Origin: UBA8389 sp942493385
GTDB taxonomy: Bacteria; Bacteroidota; Bacteroidia; Bacteroidales; UBA1402
Direction: 5' to 3'
NCBI GenBank assembly: GCA_942493385.1
Contig: OW818699.1
Location: 3,348,001-3,412,000 of the forward strand
Length of the DNA stretch: 64,000 bases
Shown piece after piece: positions 8,308-18,800 of this stretch. The notes below the pieces were generated by a model, which worked only from the letters and a program-made list of their open reading frames with translations, searched no databases and had not been told where the DNA came from. The translations under genes and the position numbers were made by a program. The first letter of the stretch is position 1; the number at the start of each line of letters is the position of its first letter.

Positions 8308-11031
8308 TCAGATTGCAACTGACTTCATCACAGCAGATTCAGGCAAACTGATCTTATTCTTTCCTACCTGTATAGTCAACGGAATCGTTGATGAATAGAA
8401 CCAATGACCAGACCTTTTTTCCAACAGAACATTCGCTGTTTTCTCTGTTGAAATGGATATATTTCCTGCCTGCATCATCTTGCCGTTCCCTAAAAACAAC
8501 AAGACTGGCACATTTTGAGAATCCTTTCCAACGACAGAATAGGTGGCATCGGAATACATATCGGCATAAACTGCCTTCGAACCCGTTCTTCCAGTGCTAA
8601 AAATATAATCCGTCCTACCCGATCTATTTTTTACACAAATCCCAGCGAAATCTTTTGCCTTCGTTTCGGCATCGAAAAACGAAACGGATGCAATATTGGA
8701 GGGTTCCTTCACGGAGGATGGCTCGAACACGGCTACAAATGGCTTCGTCCAGGCTTCTCCCTGTTGTCTTGCAACAAAGGTGAGGGTCGGTTGGTCCTTT
8801 ACGGAATAGGGCATGCTCGGTTCCCGGCTTAGGCCCTCACACATGGGTGACAAGGCTGTAAATACCGTACGGTCTGGGGAACCTTTCATCCACATCGTCA
8901 TGGCTATATCGTCACCATTGCGCATCCCCATCGTGAACGTGGCACGTACATCCTTGGTGGTGGTAGCCGATTTCTTGTCAAAAATATACGAATAGGCATA
9001 CAGGTTTGCCCCTGCAAATGCCAGTTCCTCCGTGGGTTTCAGATCCAGAGAGCTACCGTCGGCAGCAGTCAGTGTCATGTTTTGACCCAAGTTGTGGTAA
9101 AAGTAATCGTGCATCTTGTCTCCCCCAAGCTCCTTTCGACTACGAAAAACATCTACGTAATAGCCAGTGGTCTGACCTGTGGTCACAATGCTCATGGCCC
9201 GAGTCTGATCGGCACGAGTTTCAGGCTCGCGGAATGCTACTTCACTGTACGATACGGAAGAATAGTTTCTGGTTTCAGGCACCGGATAACACGATTTTAG
9301 CTCAAAGCCATGGTTGCTTTTCATGACGGGATAACTTGAAACGCCATCGACGCAAACAGTGTTGTGCGAAAGGAACTGCGCATAGTATTCCGCATAATCC
9401 AAGGAGAAATAACCGGTGCCAATTCCTGCATCCGGAGCCAGCGCAAAGCCTTTGCCATAAAGTTCCATCGAAATTCCGTTGGCATGCATGTGATTGCCTA
9501 AGGAGGCATTTTGCGAAATCATCAGGCTGCTGCGCGGATTCATGCCGTTGCGTTGGACAAACCAGCTTACATTCGGTGCCCAGAACGTAGGCGAAACGTA
9601 ATCTTCAATTTTTCCGGCTGAAACGGTTGAATCAAGCATCATCGGTTTCTCCGCAAAGAAGGAATTGATGGATACCCGGACACTTTGCGTTTCAGACATT
9701 TTCGAGTTGAAGCACTTCAGCATCGCAGTGAATTTCCGTTCCTGATCCTTGCGCCCCCATTGCTGGGCATTCTGGATCATCTTCACGATGGCTTCCGTTT
9801 TTAAAGGCCCAGGGTGCGTATCCCCAAAACCTACGATGTTGCGGTTCGGAAACAAATACTGTGGCAATGCATAAACCGCTTTTTCCACCACTGGAAGTTG
9901 CGGCAAAATATCCGCATACATGTTGTTATCCGCCCAACGGATAAAGCTCGCAAAGTCACCAACCACGTTCTGACTGTAGCCAGGACATTCTGCCCAGATA
10001 CCTGTTTTCGAGTCGAAACCGTAGTCCGCCAACTTGCTCATCGACCATTGCCGAATGCTCGACTGATTCAGGATGTAATCCATATAATAGCCTCTTCCTT
10101 TACCGTCCGAATAGGTTGCGTTGTCTTCCAAAATCAGCGCGATATTCATTACAAAATTGGCCTGAATAATGTCCCAGTTGTTGTGTGGCACACCCTTGTC
10201 AATAATGTTGTCGGCAAACTTCTTAAAGGCTGAAGCGTATACCGGCATCTTCTCCGATTTGTTTGCTTTCAAGTAATCATACAGAAAATCATAAAGCGGA
10301 ACCAACTGACTGACAATATCTTCGTGAATAACCTCGAAGGAAGTCATGGCAACCAGCGTCTGCTGATGGCCGTGGTTCAGATCGATGGGCACATTCCGAT
10401 AATAAATACCCGTCATATAGGTGTCGAATACATCGGCGGCCATTTTGGCGTATTTCACATCATTGGTGAGCCAGTACAGAAAAGCAGAATTTAGGGCAAT
10501 GTCCATGATCTCTACATTGATGGACTCAATGTTTCGACCTGTTTTAGCAGGTTCGACCCATTCCAGGGGTTGACCTTCTTTCGCCTTGTTGACGAAAAAA
10601 AGACCTCTTTCATCGTCCATGAACGGGATGAGATCTTCGAGGTTCGGACGTCCGAAGTTGGTCACCGTGCCACGGGTACCCGTAAAGCGAACGGTGGGTG
10701 CAGGCGCTTTTTCTCCACCTGCATGATCAAACTCCTCTCCTCTGATAAAGACATCGGTGTAATGGGATTTCCAGTACATTTGCAACCTGGAATACAACCA
10801 GGTCGGATCTACGGCTACCTTCTCGACATATACATCCGTCCGTTTTTGAAGTGTTTCAAAAACACGTTGAGCCCAGGTTTCAGTCGAAATGAGTTTGTTC
10901 GTAATTTCCTTTCCGGAAGGATTGGTCAGCACCCTTGGATGAGCCTGTGGCAATTGCGCAGGCACTGGGATTGTTTGTGCGTTCAGCGACAAAACAGAGA
11001 CCAAAAAAAGTAAAAGAAGGCTTTGTTTCAT
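8308..11031 (-). CDS. Heparinase II/III-like polysaccharide lyase, exported
   Basis: The start is set at the ATG at 11031, giving 907 residues. The longer frame begins with TTG, and the signal peptide (LLLLFLVSVLSLNAQ) follows the ATG directly. The protein has the two-domain layout of heparinase II/III-type lyases (PL12, PL15, PL17, PL21 and relatives). A helical toroid (residues about 50-480, with NNWDIIQANFVMN) is followed by a beta-sandwich carrying GNHMHANGISMELYG, then ALAPDAGIG and LSHNTVCVDG. These enzymes cleave uronate-containing polysaccharides by beta-elimination, with Tyr and His as catalytic residues. The specific PL family and substrate (alginate, glycosaminoglycan or another uronan) cannot be fixed here. 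It converges with the unknown secreted protein, nine bases apart. Confidence 0.8.
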   Translation of the reverse strand: MKQSLLLLFLVSVLSLNAQTIPVPAQLPQAHPRVLTNPSGKEITNKLISTETWAQRVFETLQKRTDVYVEKVAVDPTWLYSRLQMYWKSHYTDVFIRGEEFDHAGGEKAPAPTVRFTGTRGTVTNFGRPNLEDLIPFMDDERGLFFVNKAKEGQPLEWVEPAKTGRNIESINVEIMDIALNSAFLYWLTNDVKYAKMAADVFDTYMTGIYYRNVPIDLNHGHQQTLVAMTSFEVIHEDIVSQLVPLYDFLYDYLKANKSEKMPVYASAFKKFADNIIDKGVPHNNWDIIQANFVMNIALILEDNATYSDGKGRGYYMDYILNQSSIRQWSMSKLADYGFDSKTGIWAECPGYSQNVVGDFASFIRWADNNMYADILPQLPVVEKAVYALPQYLFPNRNIVGFGDTHPGPLKTEAIVKMIQNAQQWGRKDQERKFTAMLKCFNSKMSETQSVRVSINSFFAEKPMMLDSTVSAGKIEDYVSPTFWAPNVSWFVQRNGMNPRSSLMISQNASLGNHMHANGISMELYGKGFALAPDAGIGTGYFSLDYAEYYAQFLSHNTVCVDGVSSYPVMKSNHGFELKSCYPVPETRNYSSVSYSEVAFREPETRADQTRAMSIVTTGQTTGYYVDVFRSRKELGGDKMHDYFYHNLGQNMTLTAADGSSLDLKPTEELAFAGANLYAYSYIFDKKSATTTKDVRATFTMGMRNGDDIAMTMWMKGSPDRTVFTALSPMCEGLSREPSMPYSVKDQPTLTFVARQQGEAWTKPFVAVFEPSSVKEPSNIASVSFFDAETKAKDFAGICVKNRSGRTDYIFSTGRTGSKAVYADMYSDATYSVVGKDSQNVPVLLFLGNGKMMQAGNISISTEKTANVLLEKRSGHWFYSSTIPLTIQVGKNKISLPESAVMKSVAI

Positions 11032-11037
11032 AATAAG

Positions 11038-11067
11038 CAAAGATAGTATGCCTATAATACGAACAAA
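11038..11067 (-). promoter_or_regulatory. Candidate -33/-7 promoter for the lyase gene
   Basis: On the minus strand TTTG (11067-11064) and TATCTTTG (11045-11038) are separated by 18 bases. Both match the Bacteroidota housekeeping consensus TTTG / TAnnTTTG exactly. The lyase ATG lies only seven bases past the -7 element, so a transcript from here would have almost no leader. The site is within the 60 bases after the GH81 stop codon and would give the lyase its own promoter, separate from the glucan operon. Confidence 0.45.
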
Positions 11068-11091
11068 GCCTTCCAATCACTTAAAATTGAA

Positions 11092-14000
11092 TCATTTCTT
11101 GATCACTTTTCCATTCATCGTTCCAAGTTCATTTTCGATTCGTAAGAAATAAAGTCCTGAGTTCAAACGAGACATATCCAATTGGAAGGTTGAATTCACC
11201 TGATTGTCAAACACGACCTGCCCAACCATGTTTCTGACGGTGAGGCGATTGTTGTCACCAGTCAATTTCAGATACAAGGTATTTTGCACTGGATTCGGGT
11301 AAAAGAACAGGTCATTGGTTGTGGCGTTTTCAATAGCCGTCAGGCACGCATTACCAACCGTATAGGAGAACTGTTTGGTAACCACCATGCCACCTGCATA
11401 CGCGAATTTGCAGGCTATCTTGATGACAGAACCTACGGACTGCCCAGTCAGCGTCTTGGTGAACTTCTTTCCACCGGCATTGGCCATGGAAGTTTCAGCA
11501 AAGCCCGACGTGTAGTTCCAGAGGTAAGCCACCAAACCAGCCTTGTCGTCCAGAATTTCGAATGTGATGGCCACATCGGTTCCGGTAGTGACAAAACCAT
11601 ATTTGTAACCCACGCTGAAAGCACCTTGAGATGCCTCGGACGCCGTTCCAGCACAGTCTGTATTGGTATTGGCCGAAGTCGTGGCCGAAAGCACCACCGG
11701 GTTGTTGGCTGCCATGTTTCCAGCCAAATCGCTGGCAGTAATGCTGAAAGTATACGGCGTTCCAGCTGTCAACGCTGTGATCAACAACGATTTCTGAGTC
11801 CCTGCTGCAGTAGAAATGCTGGACGTACTTGTCCCGTAACTGACGTTGTAAACCACCGTTCCAGAATTGTCGTTGGCATTGAGCAACAGCTCGACCGAAT
11901 TGGCGGTAACAGCTCCAAGTGTGGCGGTAAATGCCGTTGGTGCTTGGGTATCGTTGGTGGTGCCGCCGCAATTGGAACCCACCACGTAGGTCATGTATTT
12001 GGTAACGGACATGCCCCCTGAGAACGCAAACTTACAAGCATAGCTCAAAGTCGCTCCGTAGGATTGGCCACTGATGGTCGTCGAAAAGATCTTGCCGCTG
12101 ACATTGGTCATCGCCGTTTCGCCAAAAGGTGTTTCTTTCCACAAATAGGCAATCACACCTGCTTTGTCGTCCAGCATCTCAAAGGTTACGGTAACATCGG
12201 TTCCAACCGTTTCGTACGTGCATTTGTAACCCACTGTAAACGACCCTTGGGTGGCTACTGTTGAAGTCGTGGTGCAAGACATGATGGGCGAAATGGTGAC
12301 ATTGGCAATCGCCGACGTACTAACAGAACCGCCATTGTCGGTGGCTTTGGCTGTGAGCACATAACTTCCTGCAATAGGATTCCAAGTTGCAGTATAAGGA
12401 GCCGAAGTGGCTGTTGAAACCAAGTTGGTTCCCTCATAAAATTCAACCTTGGTGATGGTTCCGTCAAAATCACTTGCCGTGGCCGAAAGCGTGACCGGTT
12501 TTCCTTCGGTAAATGTGGAATTGTTGGCAGGCGAGGTCAGCGAAACAGTCGGAGCCACATTGGAAGTGCTGGTGACCATTACTTGAACTTCGTCCGTGGA
12601 AACTCTTGAATCGGTGTTTTTTACCGTTAATGCAAAACGGTACATGCCTTCTGCAAGATTCGAAAGAACTGGACTGGAAACCGTCGTATCCGCGATTGTC
12701 GCAACAGTTGGGCCGTAAACCTGCTTCCAACGATACGTCAATGCTTTCCCCATCGATTCGGAACTGGCAGAGCCATTGAGTGTTGTAGAAGTTGCTGGGA
12801 GTACCACTTTAACATCGGTCCCTGCGTTCGCAACCGGATAGCTGTATGTCAGGTCGCCTGAACGGGTGAAGGTCATTTTGGCAAGATTGAATTCTCCACT
12901 CGAGAAAGCTACCCTCAAGACATGCTTACCAGCAATCAAAGGAATGGCTGCCACCGTTTTGGTTGCCCAAATGTTCCAGACATTCGTTGATGTTGACGGA
13001 ACAGGTATGTCGGACGAAATGGATTGACCGTCCAATTCCAGATGGAACGGACCGCCTCCAGCCGAATTGCCCGAAGCATAACGGAATGCCAGCGAATAAA
13101 AACCGGATTGGGCAACATCGACGGTATACTCCAGCCACTCACCTGCAGCCAGTGTTTGAACAAAGGCACCTTCAACTGCATCCGATGATGCATCGACCGA
13201 TTCGTCCAGACGGAAGTTTCCGACATTGGCTGAAGTGACATCCAGATAAGCAATGTTCTGCCCTTTTCCACCTTCGAAAACGTCGAATTTTCCTGCTTCG
13301 ATGGTTCCTGGAATTGCCGATGCTACACCACCGTAAGGCAACTGATTGCCTACTTGGACTTGAGCGGTGTTGGTTACCGTGAATTTATCACCATCGTAGA
13401 TCTTAGCGTAAAAGTTATGAATGCCCAACTGCAGCGTGGTGGCGTTGGCCTGATACGGAGCGGTGTTGATGGTTACCAACGAAGTGGATCCGTCCATGAA
13501 CTCCACCTTGGTAGGTGTTCCGCCGGTGGGATTTGCCTGAAGCTTAACACTTCCGCCCACAAAAGCTTGAGGAAAGGATGAAGTGATGGTTCCCGTATAG
13601 CTTCCGTCTCTGCTTGTAGCCTGTTTCCCGGCAGGCACCACCAATTGATAACCGGTGGAAAACGTGACTGTCAGTGGCGAGGTGGTATAATTCTGAGCCA
13701 CATAATTGATTTGATCGTTCAGTCTAAAGGCAGCCGCAATGGGATAATTGGCGGTGATGCTGGCATCCACGCGCCCCAAAGCGTTCATGGCATGCAGCCA
13801 ATGATAGGTTTGCGCTTCCGAAATGCCGAATTTGATCTCGCGGTTCGGATAGGAGTTGTACATTTCAATGGCTTTGGCAGGATCGATGAAAGCCAGGTAT
13901 TCCCACATCATGTCGTGCCAGAGATTCGGATTGGCCTGATTGCTGGAAATGCCTGTATTGGCAACGATTTCATTCCAAAGCCGTCTGACGTAAGCCGTAT

Positions 14001-15846
14001 CGGCAGCCAAATAAAGCGAGCCGCCTTGTATGGGGTACATTTCGATACCGTAGGAAGCGGCTATGTCTGCCGTCCAAAAAGTTCCGTTGTCGTTGCTGTT
14101 TGCCCAAACTCGTGAATAGAGGCTGTACTTTTGGGAAGCCGGGAAATTGCGGTGATGAATGTCCATGTAGTATTCCTCAATCCCGGTTTGTTCCGTCGTG
14201 TAGAGGTAAATGCCCAAGTCGCGTATAGTTTTGTTGTTGGTCAATTGTCCCCATTGAATGAGGGAGGCATTGAAGTTCATGCTTTCTGAACTGGATTCTT
14301 GGTTGTTTCCCTGTGGGTTGTTGGCGAAACCATCCACCCAGCTGTGACCTGCGTAAGGACTGAAGTTCCTTAGGTATGGAAACATGGCATCGTTGCGGTC
14401 GTATGCAGCCGCATCACGCACGAGCATATTCACCATTCCACCCCATTGAGCAGCCCAACCCGGGCTGAACTGTTCCACAAAAACAGCGGCATTGATGAAG
14501 TAACCCCAATGGAATTGCTTGTCATTCAGACCGTTATCCTGACCATAACCAGCCGGATAACCAATGGCTGAACTCCACGTCGTGTTGTAATAAAACAGAA
14601 AGGCCACTTCACCGTTTTCAGCCTTGAACCAATTTTCGAGGCGGGTTTTGATGGTGTTCAGTATCTTGTTACGTGCACTGATATTGCCCATTCCATCGGC
14701 AATTCTGGCTGTTTGCATCAGTTGGTTGAATACCTGGCCTTCGTTGTAGGAATCGGTCCAGGTGGCCATCGTGCTATTTTCGAGTTCGGCAATTTTTCCC
14801 GTCAATGCGGTTGGTGAAAAACCATTGCTGTAGTTATCGACATAAGGCAGAGTTGGCAAAACGCCGTGAAACGTATTCTCCACACTAAAACTATTGCCCG
14901 CCATGGTTTTCATTTCTCCACGAACGGTGGCATAGCTGTATTTGTCGGGCACAGGCGAAGTTGCGGCAAGATGCGCCCACTGATGGGGCATCAAACCGAT
15001 GAGCATGTTGGTTTCAGAGCCTTCCTTCACTTCCGTTTGAACCGTGAAATCGGTATGCATCACCGAAGTAGTTTCGTTGAACGAATAGCTAGCCGTTGTT
15101 TTAATAGGAAATACGTAGGCGTATTTCTTATACTCGTTGGCAACCGTGGTCACATTGGAAGCGGTCAATGGAATAAAAGCCATGGACCAATAGTTTTTGC
15201 CATTCAGAGTAGAAGTGTATACCGTTCCGCTTTGCGTCCAGGTACTGCCAATGGGTGCATAAACCGCAAAATCGGCCCCGTTTTTGACGTTGGTACAAAC
15301 CAACATTTCGTTGGAAATAACGACGGTACCAGAGTTGATGGTCACCTGCGCCACATCGGTTGTCTTTTTGGTAAAATACAGAAAAGGCATGGCAATGCCT
15401 GAAGTAGCTTGAAATTGGTGCGTTCCATCATTCCAGTCCATGGTCACGGTCCAGTCGGAATAATCGGAGACATTGGTTTTTGCGACATTCAGGCCGGTAA
15501 CACCCATCAAAAAGGGTGTCAAATCGTCGATGACCCCACTGGGAATATAGCTTACAACCAAACCGGTGGTGGTGGTTTTCATCGTAAACGGATAGTTGAA
15601 CAAATTGGATGCCGTACCGTTTTTAACCAGTGCCGACCACCAATCACTTGTCGGAACAGGTTTTCCTACGGCATTCCCGCTCAAACAGGGCGTCCCGGAC
15701 GGATAGCCATTTCTGCCTGCAACATCGTTGCCAGGAAAGGTGGTTCGGTAACTTCCACTACCTACACTGACAAATTGTGCGGTAGCTGGAAAAACCGAAA
15801 CAAGGATTAAAAGCACAGAAAAAAGGAAATGTATTCGGTTTTTCAT
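11092..15846 (-). CDS. GH81 endo-beta-1,3-glucanase, multimodular, T9SS-secreted
   Basis: This is a 1584-residue protein. After the signal peptide (FPATAQ) comes a GH81 catalytic region (about 30-740). Its catalytic set is visible: D442 in GLNDKQFHWGYF, and E517 and E521 in NNQESSSESMNF, with the same four-residue glutamate spacing as characterised GH81 enzymes. Next are an Ig-like domain, a CBM6-like domain (starting IPGTIEAGKFDVFEGG), a PKD-like domain, a second Ig-like domain, and two copies of a ~95-residue module flanking an Fn3 domain. The end is a T9SS type A sorting domain (FFYPNPVQNTLYL to GKVIKK). It should cut beta-1,3-glucan outside the cell or on its surface. It is the last gene of the ten-gene glucan operon, 21 bases after the phosphorylase. 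Confidence 0.92.
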   Translation of the reverse strand: MKNRIHFLFSVLLILVSVFPATAQFVSVGSGSYRTTFPGNDVAGRNGYPSGTPCLSGNAVGKPVPTSDWWSALVKNGTASNLFNYPFTMKTTTTGLVVSYIPSGVIDDLTPFLMGVTGLNVAKTNVSDYSDWTVTMDWNDGTHQFQATSGIAMPFLYFTKKTTDVAQVTINSGTVVISNEMLVCTNVKNGADFAVYAPIGSTWTQSGTVYTSTLNGKNYWSMAFIPLTASNVTTVANEYKKYAYVFPIKTTASYSFNETTSVMHTDFTVQTEVKEGSETNMLIGLMPHQWAHLAATSPVPDKYSYATVRGEMKTMAGNSFSVENTFHGVLPTLPYVDNYSNGFSPTALTGKIAELENSTMATWTDSYNEGQVFNQLMQTARIADGMGNISARNKILNTIKTRLENWFKAENGEVAFLFYYNTTWSSAIGYPAGYGQDNGLNDKQFHWGYFINAAVFVEQFSPGWAAQWGGMVNMLVRDAAAYDRNDAMFPYLRNFSPYAGHSWVDGFANNPQGNNQESSSESMNFNASLIQWGQLTNNKTIRDLGIYLYTTEQTGIEEYYMDIHHRNFPASQKYSLYSRVWANSNDNGTFWTADIAASYGIEMYPIQGGSLYLAADTAYVRRLWNEIVANTGISSNQANPNLWHDMMWEYLAFIDPAKAIEMYNSYPNREIKFGISEAQTYHWLHAMNALGRVDASITANYPIAAAFRLNDQINYVAQNYTTSPLTVTFSTGYQLVVPAGKQATSRDGSYTGTITSSFPQAFVGGSVKLQANPTGGTPTKVEFMDGSTSLVTINTAPYQANATTLQLGIHNFYAKIYDGDKFTVTNTAQVQVGNQLPYGGVASAIPGTIEAGKFDVFEGGKGQNIAYLDVTSANVGNFRLDESVDASSDAVEGAFVQTLAAGEWLEYTVDVAQSGFYSLAFRYASGNSAGGGPFHLELDGQSISSDIPVPSTSTNVWNIWATKTVAAIPLIAGKHVLRVAFSSGEFNLAKMTFTRSGDLTYSYPVANAGTDVKVVLPATSTTLNGSASSESMGKALTYRWKQVYGPTVATIADTTVSSPVLSNLAEGMYRFALTVKNTDSRVSTDEVQVMVTSTSNVAPTVSLTSPANNSTFTEGKPVTLSATASDFDGTITKVEFYEGTNLVSTATSAPYTATWNPIAGSYVLTAKATDNGGSVSTSAIANVTISPIMSCTTTSTVATQGSFTVGYKCTYETVGTDVTVTFEMLDDKAGVIAYLWKETPFGETAMTNVSGKIFSTTISGQSYGATLSYACKFAFSGGMSVTKYMTYVVGSNCGGTTNDTQAPTAFTATLGAVTANSVELLLNANDNSGTVVYNVSYGTSTSSISTAAGTQKSLLITALTAGTPYTFSITASDLAGNMAANNPVVLSATTSANTNTDCAGTASEASQGAFSVGYKYGFVTTGTDVAITFEILDDKAGLVAYLWNYTSGFAETSMANAGGKKFTKTLTGQSVGSVIKIACKFAYAGGMVVTKQFSYTVGNACLTAIENATTNDLFFYPNPVQNTLYLKLTGDNNRLTVRNMVGQVVFDNQVNSTFQLDMSRLNSGLYFLRIENELGTMNGKVIKK

Positions 15847-15867
15847 AGGTGGATTATTAAAGAGAAT

Positions 15868-18800
15868 TTAAAAATGAACGATTACTTTGTTGATTCGATG
15901 ATCGTGGATAAAGATTGCTTGACTTTGTTCTACGCTTAAAACATAGCCGCTTGTTTGCTCGAACGTGCCGTCCTGAAGGATGAAATCAATACCACGACCG
16001 CCATCCTGGACATAAATGAACGGTACATTGCAGTAGGAAAACGATAGATAAGGAGCGTTGGAGGCATCGGATGAAAGTATGTATTCCGAAGCTTTCAAAA
16101 GGATGGGCTCAATGGACAATTGACCATTCGATACGATCATACCCAGTTCAAAAAAGCGGTTCAGAATATCTTCTTTGACCTGTCCAGTCATACCAGGTTG
16201 TTGAACGCCTGCTGTAGAAGGAGTATGGGAATACGGATCGAACGGAAAAGAGCCGTAATCCTGAGGTTTCTTATGTGCGCCAATTCCAGATTGGACGGCC
16301 TCGTAGTGTGCTTTCAATCCATCCAAAATACGATCATCAGCCTTTTGCATGTACGCTTTCTGAATGCATTCACCGACGGCCAAAAGCAATTTTGAAACCA
16401 TGTGCCAATAAATGCAACCCAAACCCTCATATTTGTAAAATGTCCCAGAGCGGCCAGTAAAAGACTGATGATCAAATACTTTTTCATATAAATCGCGGAT
16501 ATCCTCCGCATCCTTTTCTGTTACGTCGAACTGTTTCAAACGATTTAACGCATCGTTCAAAAAATTCACATTGTTGAAATTGGAATTGAAATGAAACTGT
16601 CCTTTATTATCGGTTGTCAGAATGCTTGAGTCTCCATCCTCCACCAATTGTTTTAACAGTGGAATGCGAAGCACATCGGAAGGGTCCAGGTTGTTTTTAT
16701 CCAGGAACAAGGGCAATTTCTTGTTCGGATACAACATGTAACTCTGCTGGTCTGCCCGATACAACTTGCTTTCACGCAAGGAATCAAGCAAATCCAAGGC
16801 TTCTTCTGCCGAAAGAATTCCAGAGCTCAAAACCGCAACCTGCCCTTCGAGCATTTCGTATAGCGGCCGAACACCTACGGCATCTTTCGTGAAACTGACC
16901 AGATTATAGGCGTGATACAATTTGTCAGAACGCTTGTTCACTCGTATGGACTGATCAATGTACGCTAAAGCAAGGTTGCAGAAACTGATTAGATCCAACC
17001 GTTCAACTCCTTGTCTTTCATTGCTGAAACCTTTATAGACGGTACTTCTGTACCTACTACCAGCCTCGCCCAACGCATCGGTGACAAGCCTTCGGTTCCC
17101 ATCATTAAATCCGACATCTAACAACTGGGAATGTTTGTTGAGTGCCTCATGGATTTCACTAAAAAGCACACTTGTTTCATCGTGAATCATCACTTGCGTC
17201 TTGATGGACTGCTGAAACAAATCCTGTACAAACACCACGAAACGACGCAGGTGATACAACGTCACCATCGAAGCCCCTGTTCCGACCAATGCATTGTTGG
17301 CATCGTTCCACTCCGGTCGCAGCGTATTCATCCAAATACCGGCCTCAGGTATGAAATTACTCAGTTTGGCGAGCAAAGTGACCAAGAGCTTCTCAGTCAT
17401 ATTCACCAAAAGAACCGATCCGTCGGCTGCAGCGACAAGTTTGGCATCCGCACCCAGAAAAGCTACCTTTCCTTCGATGGAATGGTGCATTTTTTCATCA
17501 AAACGAATGGTATTCTTGGGTTCAGCAACGATTTCTTGGTAGGTTTTCAGCCGATATGGCACATTGGCGTAGGCAAATTGCTCTTTATCCAACAGATTCA
17601 CCAGGTTTTCCGGAAAACGACTTTTGGAAAGTTCCATCAACCGAAGCAGGTAAACGATCTGATGGTCACCCCAATAGCCTATGTTGGACCAAGGATTTTC
17701 GGGCTCGATCACTTCCCAGTCTATCCCCTCGTTGGAAATCTTGTAGGGATTGTAGCCGTCCACGGTTGTGGCATTCAAAAACTTAGCTAAGATGCCATTT
17801 ATATAGCCCGGAAAGGAAACGGACAAGGCTTCCCAGTTCTGGAAAATGTCTCGCCAGTTGCCTTGGTAGGAAAGCAACTTGCCTACCTTTTCGTCTTTTA
17901 GGTTGATGTTGAACAAATTCCAAGGACGACTCGGATCTCCATGCCGTCGGCTAAAAGTCAAAGGCAAGTATTCCTGAAAAAGTCGCAGTAGATTTGCATC
18001 TTGAACTCCAAAAACCCTTTTTTCCAATTCAAAATAGTCCATTTCAACGGGCAGATCGTTTAAAAATTGGCTGTATTTTTCGGAGAGTTGTGTATTGAAT
18101 TGTGTACAATGTTTTATGAAGTCTGTAGCTTGGATCGTATACGCATCGTTGTAAATTCCCCCGCGCATAGCGTTGAAAAGCACATTCGAGTAATGACGTG
18201 CCGTGACGTGTTCGTCCGCCGTTTGCTGAAATCCATCCGCTTGTGCGACGATGTTCTTCAATGCTTCCGTTCCCTTGGCAATGGAGTTTTCTAACAGTGC
18301 AGCGAGGTCTTGGTTTTCGGAAATCAGTTCCAATAGGTTGTTCACTGCTGCTGCATCTTGATTCACTTCGGCAACAAAATACCAGGTTTTTGTGGCTGAA
18401 GCCTCCAGACGAATTTCCGTACAGGCAAAGTAGGCACCGCGGACACCTTTCGATTCGGTTTCATCCAATGCCCTAACGCCTTTTCGGAGGGCATCAAGTT
18501 GTTTCGAGCTTAATAGATGGTCGGCATTGTCCAATCCGCTGCACCACATCGTATTTGTCCGCAGGGATTCACTGGGTTCAGCCCTGTCCACCAAAATGGC
18601 CTCCATGCGGAACAAGGCCAGATTGCCGACGCGTTCCGTTTTTTTGTAGCCGTCCACCAAGGTGGAATAGGTGTTTTGCGTCAACCGGTCGATGCCGGAT
18701 GGCAGTATGTTTTGCAGGCCGTCCGTCACATAGACTTCTGCAGTTGACTTTTTAAGATTCGTCAAGGAGCTCTTTTTTACCCAACCGAAATCGTCCGAAT

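Noticed and set aside
11284..15402. Several long plus-strand frames (up to 245 codons) opposite the GH81 gene
   Set aside because: They mirror the Thr/Ser/Gly-rich secreted protein on the other strand, have low-complexity translations and no start context.
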